This document shows positions 54,501 through 64,000 of a stretch of 64,000 bases of DNA, in pieces. Made by a program: the position numbers and the translations under genes. Source of the stretch: Liolophura sinensis (taxonomy: Eukaryota > Mollusca > Polyplacophora > Chitonida > Chitonidae); contig NC_088305.1 of assembly GCF_032854445.1 (NCBI RefSeq), forward strand, positions 4,839,606 to 4,903,605. The letters are read 5' to 3'. Position 1 is the first letter of the stretch, and each line of letters opens with the position of its first letter. Under the pieces are notes generated by a model. The model did no database searches. It was given only the letters and a program-made list of their open reading frames with translations, and was not told where the DNA came from.

Positions 54501-54839
54501 AGCATGGCCAACAGCAATATGCATTATCTAAAGGTACGTAACAAAATCTCTTTTTAATAGGGTTCGTTTACACAGGTGTCATCCATCTAAACGGCTGTCC
54601 GTAAACTTACAAATACGTGCAGTATACGATAACAAAATTTCATCATATATGTTCAAGCCGTAGAAGTAAACGTAATACAAAGCAATTACAACCCGTGGAC
54701 TATTTTTTTTTGTATGTTATTTTTGTTTTCTGCGCACATGTTTATTGTTTTCATCGTTTGGCCATGCACTCGATGGCTGTGCCGATCGGACGATACCGGT
54801 CCTGGTTCACTTCGTCACCACCACCTTTTGTGCAATCGT

Positions 54840-55116
54840 TTTTTTTTTTTTTTTTTTTTTTTTTTTGATTGGTGTTTTACGCTGTACTCAAGAATATTTC
54901 ACTTATACGACGGCGGCCAGCATTATGGTGGGTGGAACCGAGCACAGCCCGGGGGAAACCCACGACCATCCGCAGGTTGCTGCAAGACCTTCCCACTTAC
55001 GGCCGGAGAGGAAGCCAGCATGAGCTGGACTTGAACTCACAGCGACCGCATTGGTGAGATGCTCCTGGGTCATTACGCTGCGCTAGCGTGCTAACCGACT
55101 GAGCCACGGAGGCTCC
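54840..55116 (-). mobile_element. SINE family A, full length, poly(T) tail, with target duplication
   Basis: A run of about 28 T replaces the usual (TTTA)n tail, then GATTGGTGTTTTACGCTGTA through GAGCCACGGAGGCTCC. TTGTGCAATCGT is repeated at 54828-54839 and 55117-55128. Confidence 0.95.
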
Positions 55117-55553
55117 TTGTGCAATCGTGGCAGCCATTATACGAAGAGGATTTCGGTGTCTGACCAATTGTAGCGCCTGTACCGTTAGCCCGATCTAACT
55201 TCATCGCCTAGATATTTTATTTAGTCAACGTAAATATATAGCCTAGCATAATATATTGATTTTGAAACAATGATATAATATAATATCAGAATATATTCTT
55301 GCGTCACTCAGACAACAGATTTTCATTGAAAATTGACAAAATGAAGAATGAGTATGGCTGAACGTCACGTCGCCAATATTTCAGCCATATTGTGGCGAGA
55401 AAATGAACAGATTTTTATTGTTTGTGGCGTATAAGTTTACAATGCAAGTTTTGTTTTTATTGCAGTTGATGGTTAGAGTGTAGGAAAGCGTAAATGTATA
55501 CTAAATCGACAACTCTGAAGAGTATGTAGTCGTTGTAAATCAGCGCTTCCACA
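55117..55553. other. Spacer
   Basis: Nothing recognised. Confidence 0.45.
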
Positions 55554-55720
55554 ACTTGTTTATTTATCTGATTGGTGTTTTACGCGGTATTCTTGATTAT
55601 TCCATTTATACGGGCGGCGGTTATCGCCACTTAACTTTCACAACATCATTTATTTATTTATTTGATTGGTGTTTTACGCCGTACTCAAGAATATTTCACT
55701 TATACGACGGCGGCTTCACA
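55554..55720 (-). mobile_element. Two SINE family A tail fragments in tandem
   Basis: Copies at about 55556-55630 and 55648-55714 both stop shortly after the CGACGGCGG motif, consistent with 5'-truncated insertions or a duplication. Confidence 0.85.
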
Positions 55721-55875
55721 ACATCATCAACAACAACATAGCAGTCAAGTGTAATTAACATTAGATGTATTACACTCCTTGATCAACGTTACAACAATGA
55801 ACATAATTCATGGGAATGATTACAGATCAGTGGAGGATACGAGATCAGTGCTCCAATTTGAACAAGTCATTAAAT

Positions 55876-56062
55876 ATTTATTTATTTGATTGATTGGTGT
55901 TTGACGCCGTACACAAGAATATTTCACTTATACGACGGCGGCCAGAATTATGGTGGGAGGAAACCGGGCAGAGCCCGTAGGAAACCCACGACCATCCGCA
56001 GGTTGCTGGCAGACCTTCCCACGTACAGCTGGAGAGGAAGCATGCATGAGCTGGACTTAGCA
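55876..56062 (-). mobile_element. SINE family A, 5' truncated
   Basis: Tail (TTTA)n, TTGGTGTTTGACGCCGTACA, and body to AGCATGCATGAGCTGGACTT. Confidence 0.9.
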
Positions 56063-56818
56063 ATACGAATGTCATTCCCACGACTTATCTAAATTAAGAG
56101 CTTGTGATTCCTGATCAAGCTGAGAATGGTGAAAATCTGTGGAAACGATGCAGACCATTCCTGATTGGCCACAAAGTCAGCGATTTACATAAATTTTGTT
56201 TCCGCCAAAGCAAATTCTACGTAAACAAACATACTGATATTTATTAACTAAATTAATAAACATTATTAGCATATTAATGCTTATTAATCAACATAATAAT
56301 TTGAGGGCTATTTACAAATTCATAATACCTTAAGTAAAAAAACCATCAGACGTATCACGACTGCCGCTTTGGGGCCTGTATTATACAATTAATCAAACAT
56401 TACGGCAGATACTGTACAGTAGCCATACATTACAACAATTTAATATTCTATCGTAACAACACATTACAACAGTTACGATACGGTAAATATACATAACATC
56501 AGTTACATCACTGTATCGTGGCGATACACTGTAACAGCCAAAGGATACTGTCCAACAAGAACTGTATTGGGACGATACACAACAACAACCACTGTATTGC
56601 AAAAGTATGAACGAGTACCATACGCACAAACGGAGATGCACATCTCCATGCACATGTCCACTGTTGACTGCTTCAATGCAATAAACCTCGACAACGTTCA
56701 ATTACATGCATATTGTTTCACCCAAGGTAAATCTTTCACAACAACGAGGGTTCGGTTTTCCGAAACGTTCCGATCACAGACGAGTATAATAATGGGGCTT
56801 CGAAATGGGAGTACCCAC
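56063..56818. other. Spacer and 3' untranslated region of the exchanger gene
   Basis: On the minus strand AATAAA lies at 56245-56240 and ATTAAA at 56444-56439. 56390-56600 has degenerate repeats around ACAACAGTTACGATAC. Confidence 0.4.
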
Positions 56819-57147
56819 CTACCGACGAGGACACGCTGGAAGGTTGAGTTCCCCGAAGACGTTCAGTTCATAGAGACAAGCAAACGTGATAACGATAAGG
56901 TATATAACTAGGAAGAACACCCCTATCCATTTGGTGAGTCTCCAGCGATTCAGATGCGTTGCTATGAGAACGAAAGCCACCGTCGTCAAGAGAGTAATGG
57001 CGGAGAAGACGAGTCCTTTGCTGTTGATCTCGACGACACTGCCGGATTCCACTGCTACGGTTTTCAGTAACCATGGCAACCCGAGGCACAAAAGAATGTC
57101 AAAAACGTTACTGCCGATGGAGTTCGACACAGCCATGTCACCCAAAC
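56819..57147 (-). CDS. SLC24A3/A4-like: Exchanger last exon: alpha-2 repeat end and C terminus
   Basis: 329 nt including TAG, phase 1 in, acceptor TTGTTTGCAG. It encodes [20 protein letters not shown] and three further hydrophobic helices, ending [10 protein letters not shown]. No extra exon is needed to reach the family's usual C terminus. Confidence 0.95.
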
Positions 57148-60100
57148 CTGCAACAAACCAAACAATTGACCTTATGGTTATGTGCTATGACATTATACGT
57201 TATAGTCCAAGACTGCTCTGAGGTTAGGTTTGACAAAATTTTGTTCTGCCACAGATGGTCCAAAACCAATGTCTGAACGCGCTCTGTCGCCTACTCCAGT
57301 TACCTACCCTTGACAAACATGTCGAAGCTGTCAGTACAGCAGGTGGATTTGAGCAGTAACACAGAATCTCGGGATCATCCGACCTAGAAAATGATTGATT
57401 AACACTGCTCGCGATAAATCGGCAGACGGAAAGTTAAGGAACGTGTGTAACGTAAAACTTTGTAAGGTCGTGGAGACGTCTTTGATTGGTAATTTTTGCC
57501 CCAAACGCCGTGAAACACTGTACGGGAGGTATACCAGGATTTGAAATGTAAGACATTCTGACGCTGGTTTGGGTTTATGCGTCGAATATACATCGTATAC
57601 CAACCGTCAACAAGTATGGACGTTCCATACCGCAAGACCAGTAATCGCAAGGCCAATGCCCAAAACAACGTTTAACACAAACCACCAAGGAGCTAAGAAA
57701 GTACATAATTTACGAAATTAGGACGGAATCGTTTAAAGAGAAGCAATCGACAGTTTTCAATGATGTTGGAAAAGCTCAAGGTATGTTCTAGACTTTCTGA
57801 TATGATATGAGCACTAATGATATGGAATTTATGTATTATGACAATGGACTAGATTTACTCGCTGAGGACAAATTCGCGCAAGTATAAAACAAATCATTCT
57901 TACCATCCCTGGATACGAATAAGCTGGAGAGAGCATCTGGTACACTGGTTCCCGCCGCCAGCAGCGTTAACCCCATCACAGTGTCGGGGATTCCCAGAGC
58001 GTCACCTGTAGCGGGACCAGTTAACGGGTAGATTAGAAACCAAGCAAGTACCCAATCAGAAATACCTTAATAAATAAATGTAATGGCATATACCACAAGG
58101 TAGACCTGGTAATGTGGAAGGGCGTAAGCCCTATAAACACAATACACATGGACTGTGAGTGTATTGTATGTAAAATTGTGAGTAACAGGACAATGGTGTT
58201 GTTGTTTTTTTCGTGGGGTGGGATTGGGGGGGGGGATGATGCTCTTGTCCTTGATCCTGGTACACTCCTCACAGCGCAAGGGCAGCTATCTAGGTTCACT
58301 TCATATTACTACCGTTTCTGTTAAAACTTGTAACAGACAGCTGATGCATGTTAAGCCTAAACAAACCGAAGTGTTTCGCACAGGCTCCAAGGGTCAAGTT
58401 TGTGATGTAATCGAGCCTAGAGAGTGGTACATTCACTTTAAGGACTACGCATCATTGGGTGTATTTTTGAATGCGCAGCAGTTTGTGATAGAGCATCGCA
58501 AATTTGTTCTTGTTGTTACTATCATGCGTTGCTATAAAGAGAGTGTACTAGTTTCTTTATTATACATTTCACTTAATTACCTTGCAGTATACAATAAAAA
58601 CAGAGTTTGGACCTTGCAAGGTTTAAGCCTACGTCCTTCTGACTTGTACGCCATGAAAATCTGATTATATCAAATCATGTTATTTCAATCCCATGTACGT
58701 TTACGCCAGTTAGTAAGGAATTTGACTTTGCCTGAGAATTTGACTTTAAATCTGAACAGTTTTATTTTGTCATTGTCGTTATTTTGTTCTCGCAGATGCT
58801 GTTGTTTTGCTGTTGCTGTACATCGTCGTTATTGCTATATTTTCACATCTGTTACATTGCTGGTGTTTTCCTGCATGGTTATTGCTATGTTGTTGCTAAT
58901 ATTATCGATATTGTTTTTGGTGTTGATGTTCTTGTCGTCGCCGTTAATGTTTCTTTTCTTATAGTTGCTGTTTCGTTTGCTATCGTTGGTGTTTTGCTGG
59001 TGCTTCCCTGGTTATTGCTACGCTGCTGCAGCTTTTGTGGATGCTCTTGCTTTAGGTGTTAATGTTATCTTCGTCGTAGTCGTTATTGTCGTCATAGTCG
59101 CTACTGTCATCGTCGCTATTGTCGTCGCCGTCGTACCTGTTATGGTGACCATCCAGACCATGAGATAGGAGAAAGCAGCAATCCAGACAATGGACATAAT
59201 AAATGTGAGAGCGAAGAGCTTCTGCCAGCAGCCGGGACGCCTACAGTCCGGAATGGTGATGAACAGAAGAGCTTTGATAGGAATCATGCCCACCCAGTAG
59301 ATCCGGCCCAGAAACGAATCAGGGATCGTCCACGGGTTATCGAACTCCTCGTGGGCTGAAACAAACAAATAAACAAACAGTGACGGATCGTCATTCATTG
59401 ACGGTGAGTTATTCTTCATAAAATCATTTGATCAACCACTTCCACTGACGACGGCTGACAGCATGGTGGTGAGAGAAAACCGGGCATAACCCGCGGGAAA
59501 TCAATGATCATCCGCAGGTTGCTATCAGAGACGCAAAATTTAGCTTGTATTTTGCTGTCATTTTGTATATCATTGACGTTTAACGCTTCATGGGGGAATT
59601 CAGTTCCACTCGAATACGACGGCGGTGATATTTACAGGTGGAGGACACCAGCAGAAAACCATCGCCCTTCAGCAGACACCTGATAAACCTCCTAACGAGC
59701 CAGCGAGAAATTGGTTCGAGAGCTTGAGACATCCAGCTGTGAGAAAATAACTATGTGAATGGTCACCCGACGGCATCTGAGTCATTTGTGTCATCTGGCA
59801 TGCCGATGACAACATGTCTATGGGGCGTGAAAAGACTTCATATAACATCCAAAAGGACCTCCACAACGTTTCCATTGCTATATTTTCATTTCAGTCAATT
59901 AATAATATTAGATCAGTCATTTCGAAATAGAGGTGAAAACAGATCTAAACTGCCACAACTATTTAGTTCTGGTGTGTTTGGTATGAACGCTATAAATTAA
60001 CATTTAATCTGGATTTCTTGCTTGACCATCGGGTATGCCATATTAGAGGAACCGGAAACACGATGTCACGTAACACGTACACGAAGCTCATACGACTGAA

Positions 60101-60348
60101 GGGTAAAACATGGATCGCGTGATGTCACCGGAAAAAATCGCGTTATCGGGTTTTGAAAATTGAAAATTTTGAAAACTCGCGCCTATTGTTTAAATTTTTC
60201 AATGTGCATGAGTTTTTTGACTTTGAACTTGCATCTTTCATTATGCAAAATCTAAAAACTAAAAAAGGTGTGCTTTTCAAACAATATGTGTTTTTTTTTG
60301 GCTTGAAATAAGTGGACATGTTATTCACGTCAAGGTGGAGTAGGCGAA

Positions 60349-60439
<91 letters not shown>

Positions 60440-60514
60440 ATATATGTATATGTATATGTAGGTATGTATATATATATGTATGTATGTATACATATATATA
60501 TAAATATATGTATG

Positions 60515-60545
<31 letters not shown>

Positions 60546-60692
60546 ATGTATATAAATATGTATATGTATACATATGTATATGTATATGTATACATATGTA
60601 TATGTATATATATGTATGTGTATATATATAGATGTATATATGTGTATATATATGTGTATATATATATATGTATATATATATATATGTATATG

Positions 60693-60735
<43 letters not shown>

Positions 60736-63700
60736 GTATATGTATATATGTATATATATGTATATATGTATATATATATGTATATGTATATATACAAACG
60801 ATAGACTTACATAGCTGGTTGTTGTAGCTAAAAACAGTGCACCTGCCAGGAACAACTTACCGTGCGTTTTCCTGTTCTCGTGCTGCTCTGGCAGCGCCCC
60901 AAACTCTGTTTCCTGATACCCATTTTCTTGTAGTACACCATTCCCCGGTTTTGCGCCCTCTGGGCTAGGTTTAGGAGTGGTTCCGTTCTGTGTTTTTAGC
61001 AGCGGGTTTTTCTCCTGGTTCGTGGAGTAATTGCACTGTAACCACCCGATGGGGATCAGCTTGGCCTTCGCCGTGAAAAACGCCTCTAGCCGACGGTTGA
61101 AGTACATGATCGTTATGTAGAGGACGTACAAAACTAACATCACTAATGCTTCGTACCTGATGAAGAAATGACAAGAACAGCGCTGTCGTTTACAATGTCA
61201 TAAAGGAATCAGTCGGTAAATGACTATTTGATTGCCACCATTTTATAACTTCCGGAGCCATGGCCCGCCTAGCATTTCCGGTTTTTGCTAGGCCGGACGT
61301 AACCTAGGGGAATTAAAAATAAAGGTGTCTTTTTGTAATTTGAAATCATTGAAAGCCGTCTGAACACGGAGTAGCCTAAATGGCAAAGCTGAACTGGTGA
61401 AATGTTAAAAGAAAGACAAGAGAGCGTCATTCGAAAGACCAATAAAAATAATCTGGGAAAAACTCGACGTATTTCTTTCAGTGCAAACTAAATGCTTATA
61501 CGACGAGATATTCAATCATGCATATGTAATCTGCACATAGCATACAACTAAGAGGACCGTGGATTTCTCTGCAATCACTGATAAAAGTGGGTAATCTTAC
61601 CAATGACGAAAGGCAATCTTATCAAATGTACGGGCTCGCCATTCATTGTCTCTTCACAACAAATGATGTTTGAAAAGGGGGCAACCTTATCGATGTATGC
61701 GTTCGTCATTCATTTTTTCTACACAGCAACTGATTTTTGAAATAACAGTGCCCATCAGTACACCTCCACGCTGGGAATGCTCCATGTTGAGACTGCTTGA
61801 CGTTGGGATTGGTTGTCGCAAACATCAAACCATGGTACACTAAACGTTGCCTTGATGCATTAAATTTTGTTAAACTGGTCATTCTAATTTTTTATGTAAA
61901 TACTAGAGTATCACCTCCACCGGGGGTGGTCTGGTGGTGGTGGTCGTGGGGGGACTGGTCATTTTTGTAGCCTATATATATACCGTAGAACCACCTCCAC
62001 CTGAGGATCGGTCATTCTTATTTCTTATGTAAATACTACAGAATCATCTCCACCAGGGATCTGGTCATTTTTATAGCCTATACAAATACTGTAGAACCAC
62101 TTCCACGTCACGACTTATCATTCTAATTTATGTATACACTCCATGTCAATTTGAATAAATGCTGCGTCCAGTTTATATTCACATCTTTGGTTTTTGTTCC
62201 GTGTATTTTAGATGTCATTTAATTATTTAGTGAATGATATATGCCCCTGTCTTAGGATAAGTATACACTGTACATATGCATGATCAAGACTGAAAAGGCC
62301 TTCACAAGCAGTTGTGTACAGTTTAATAAACAAGTGTTAGCAGGAGGCTTTCTACTAATTAGTGGGAACTAAGAAAATACTACTACCTTGGTTCGCAACA
62401 AGGTATACGTTTTGCCAAATTAACGATATTTATATAATTTGAGTTTGGTTATTATCTTTAAGTGAGAGGAATAAATAAGAAAACTGAGAAGCAAAACGTG
62501 AAATAAAAAATGCCCAAATTTTAACCCCCGAGGAGATCTAGTATTCGTAAGGGCATCGAGCCCTAAATGGGGACCACCAACAGATGTCCGACGTGAAGCC
62601 AAGGTCAAACCATCCAGAGGTGCGTGCATTAGAATCAGGATGAATGGCATAAATGGTCACAGATAAAGAGTGTCCGATGGAGGCCTTAGTGCGCCTTAAC
62701 CATGTGAGAATATGTCATATTCTATACAGTACTGGCTGCTTACAATAGAAATATATTTTTATATTTTAGCTTGATTTCGAAATAACAGTCATAATGTTGT
62801 TGTTATCACCTCTGCAGATTACGTTATTTCTGGATTTACACTGGGTCATAAGAAAACTTTCGTTTAAAGACAATTCTACGTTCCAAGGAGAAAACTGTGA
62901 CGTTTTTTTGTACGTCTATCTCAGGACACAACCCAAACTGCATACTGAGAAATAAAATACAACCGTTTCACAAAAACCTTATTGGACCTGCATATATATC
63001 ATGCATGCCTATCTTACGTGCTGAAACTAAACACTGAAAATGAACTACATACCAGTAGGGAAACATATCAGCATAATAACGGAAATCCAAAATTTATAGC
63101 TGCCTCTGTAAATGTATTGGAAATACGTGTGACAAAAATGAGCTGAACACTAGCGGTAAATAGGTTAACTTGGGCACAACTAGAAGAAAAGCAGGATATG
63201 TTTTTATGATATTCACGATACCCGGGCAACAAAAAAAAATAATAACAGACCAAAAATTGGGTTTTATTAGAATTTATATCTTTAGTATTTATGATTTTTA
63301 GGTTTTCCTGGTTTGGGTAAACATTGTTCATTCTTCCTTGTGAATTATGACATTGACATTAATTATTTCACTTGTGTTGGAAACATTGGCCGTACCTACA
63401 TCCATTCCTGGTTAGTAGGCCTACCGCATGTAAACCGCCTCGTCTGCAGCAGGCGGAGTTGAGGCTATTTTTGGTTTGATATTGGCGACAACCAGTCCAG
63501 CATGGAGCAGTCCCAGCGTGGAGGTACACTGATAGACCCCTACTCGCTTGAAAAGTGAGCAATCTTACCCATGCACGAGTTCATTGTTTTCTTCATTCAT
63601 TGTTTCTTCGCAACAACAATGTTTGAAAAGTGGGCAGTCCTTACCAATGTACGAGTTCGTCATTCATCACCACGATGAGCGTTATAATACTGATCAGGTA

Positions 63701-63745
63701 AAACAGACAGTCTCGTGTCATAGGCCACCACGTTAGGTATACCAC
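56819..63745 (-). CDS. SLC24A3/A4-like: K+-dependent Na+/Ca2+ exchanger, C-terminal half (5' part outside window)
   Basis: Five exons on the minus strand join in phase to 348 residues plus TAG: 63745-63645, 61156-60861, 59355-59137, 58005-57904, 57147-56819. The protein exchanges Na+ for Ca2+ and K+ across membranes. The whole alpha-2 repeat is visible: [20 protein letters not shown], then [18 protein letters not shown]. The two aspartates at visible residues 229 and 256 have the same 27-residue spacing as Asp548 and Asp575 of human NCKX2; the second is tied to K+ dependence. The upstream block [19 protein letters not shown] and the ending [10 protein letters not shown] resemble SLC24A3/A4. 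The central cytoplasmic loop is short. The alpha-1 repeat and signal peptide should lie right of the window. Confidence 0.95.
57148..57903. other. Exchanger intron with second copy of a dispersed repeat
   Basis: 57667-57793 matches 53129-53250 in the same orientation (GAGCTAAGAAAGTACATAAT, AATGATGTTGGAAAAG). Otherwise nothing recognised. Confidence 0.6.
57904..58005 (-). CDS. SLC24A3/A4-like: Exchanger exon: first part of alpha-2 repeat
   Basis: 102 nt, phase 1/1, acceptor CGCTACAG, donor GATG|GTAAGA. It encodes [20 protein letters not shown] with the ion-binding aspartate of the TSVPD motif. Confidence 0.95.
58006..58785. other. Exchanger intron stretch
   Basis: A G-rich run is at 58219-58234. 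No exon recognised. Confidence 0.45.
58786..59136. repeat. Degenerate trinucleotide-rich tract adjoining an exchanger donor site
   Basis: On the minus strand the intron starts GTACGACGGCGACGACAATA and continues with irregular GAC/GAT/AAC triplets for about 350 nt. Confidence 0.7.
59137..59355 (-). CDS. SLC24A3/A4-like: Exchanger exon: loop end and helices before alpha-2
   Basis: 219 nt, phase 1/1, acceptor TTTGTTTCAG, donor ACAG|GTACGA. It encodes [19 protein letters not shown] and then [20 protein letters not shown], strongly conserved in NCKX proteins. Confidence 0.95.
59356..60345. other. Exchanger intron stretch with SINE remnants
   Basis: 59430-59530 (CAGCATGGTGGTGAGAGAAA, GATCATCCGCAGGTTGCTAT) and 59575-59700 look like decayed family A bodies on the minus strand. 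No exon recognised. Confidence 0.5.
60350..60796. repeat. (TA)n / (TATG)n microsatellite region
   Basis: A pure TA run of about 75 nt is followed by TATATG and TATG mixtures. Tyrosine-rich open frames across it are artefacts of the repeat. Confidence 0.97.
60861..61156 (-). CDS. SLC24A3/A4-like: Exchanger exon: membrane helix and cytoplasmic loop
   Basis: 296 nt, phase 2 in and phase 1 out, acceptor TTTCTTCATCAG, donor CACG|GTAAGT. It encodes [20 protein letters not shown], matching the helix before the NCKX loop, then a polar loop rich in Asn, Pro and Glu. Confidence 0.93.
61157..61582. other. Start of intron upstream of exon 60861-61156 (minus-strand gene)
   Basis: No repeat or exon recognised. 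Confidence 0.4.
61583..61735 (-). repeat. Diverged copies of an exchanger exon end and donor site
   Basis: On the minus strand there are two copies of ATGAATGRCGARC ... CATACATyG followed by ATAAGR instead of GTAAGG, then a shorter copy that keeps GGTAAGATTACCCACTTTT. They match the exon end and donor at 63645 and lie about 2 kb further into the same intron. Confidence 0.75.
61870..62130. repeat. Degenerate tandem repeat, about 65 bp unit
   Basis: About four copies of CTGGTCATTCTAATTTTTTA, TGTAAATACTAGAGTATC and ACCTCCACC, with a G-rich variant at 61920-61955. The intron stretch 62131-63545 shows nothing recognised. Confidence 0.8.
63550..63660 (-). repeat. 75-bp duplication of exchanger exon end and donor site
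   Basis: GAAAAGTGGGCAGTCCTTAC (minus: donor GTAAGGACTGCC) at 63625 has a second copy at 63550 (GAAAAGTGAGCAATCTTACC). In both, the exon-side sequence ACGAGTTC follows. Confidence 0.85.
63645..63745 (-). CDS. SLC24A3/A4-like: Exchanger exon: [12 protein letters not shown] segment
   Basis: 101 nt, phase 0 in and phase 2 out, acceptor CTGTTTTCCAG, donor CATTG|GTAAGG. It is the first exchanger exon seen in the window. The 3' end of the exon plus donor is duplicated downstream in the intron (63550-63625). Confidence 0.93.
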
Positions 63746-63799
63746 CTGGAAAACAGAAATACCGTTATTTATTTTCTTTTGTTTATTTAAAATTCTCCA

Positions 63800-64000
63800 G
63801 GTAAATGATCGCCCTTCACTTGTTAACTGACCAACCATCGCCCAGCGTACGGTACCTGACAAACCACCGCTCATCGTAACTGTACCTGACATACGACCGT
63901 ACATCGTATGGTTCTTGTCAAACCACCGCCCGTCGTAGGTAGCTGACAAACCATCGCCCATCGTATGGTTTTTGACAAACCACCGTTCATCGTATGGTAC
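63800..64000. repeat. Degenerate tandem repeat, roughly 36-38 bp, running off the window
   Basis: Five units around GACAAACCACCGCCCATCGT with ATGGTACCT. They lie in the intron upstream of exon 63645-63745 on the minus strand. Confidence 0.88.

Noticed and set aside
58677-59168. Val/Cys-rich open frames on the plus strand
   Set aside because: They are shadows of a triplet-rich intron tract opposite the exchanger gene.
60143-60827. Tyrosine/isoleucine-rich open frames on both strands
   Set aside because: Translation of a TA/TATG microsatellite. Only the adjoining exchanger exon at 60861-61156 is coding.

Overview
The window is animal nuclear DNA, most likely from a mollusc and probably a bivalve. 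Genes are split by GT-AG introns, short motifs such as TACATGTA are very common, and there are at least twenty copies of a tRNA-headed SINE whose tail ends in the reverse complement of a TTTATTTG / GGTGTTTTACGCC motif, which I associate with molluscan genomes. The species assignment is inference. Nothing prokaryotic, no CRISPR array, no intact transposon gene and no functional rRNA or tRNA gene was recognised.

Three protein-coding genes are supported by joining exons with matching phases. (1) Plus strand, 7039-35042: the last eight coding exons of a histidine acid phosphatase of the lysosomal/prostatic type, with a C-terminal membrane anchor. The first exons, which should carry the RHGxRxP motif, lie left of the window or were not found. 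(2) Plus strand, 45091-51590: a complete four-exon gene for a 300-residue type II membrane protein with an SGNH-hydrolase-like domain. (3) Minus strand, 63745-56819: the last five coding exons of a potassium-dependent sodium/calcium exchanger (SLC24 family, closest in appearance to SLC24A3/A4). Its 5' part lies beyond the right edge. Genes 2 and 3 are convergent. The three genes have no evident functional link.

Much of the window, by rough estimate about 30 percent, is tandem repeat. Arrays with units of 85, 25, 31, 129, 60, 34/67, 58, 24, 51, 38, 49, 24 and about 38 bp are spread through introns and spacers. The most striking observation is that many arrays start or end exactly at splice junctions and several contain copies of the junction. 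One phosphatase exon (7039-7197) has about 13 copies of its 3' splice site in front of it and about 42 copies of its 5' splice site, with 59 nt of coding sequence each, behind it. Similar junction-anchored repeats occur at other exons of this gene and in the exchanger gene.

Layout: 1-2121 85-bp array with a SINE inside; 2142-6612 spacer or intron with SINE pieces; 6613-12698 the two splice-site arrays around one exon; 12699-35042 rest of the phosphatase gene with six more arrays; 35043-45090 spacer with a 49-bp array and SINEs; 45091-51590 SGNH gene with a 24-bp array in intron 1; 51591-56818 spacer with SINEs; 56819-64000 exchanger gene.
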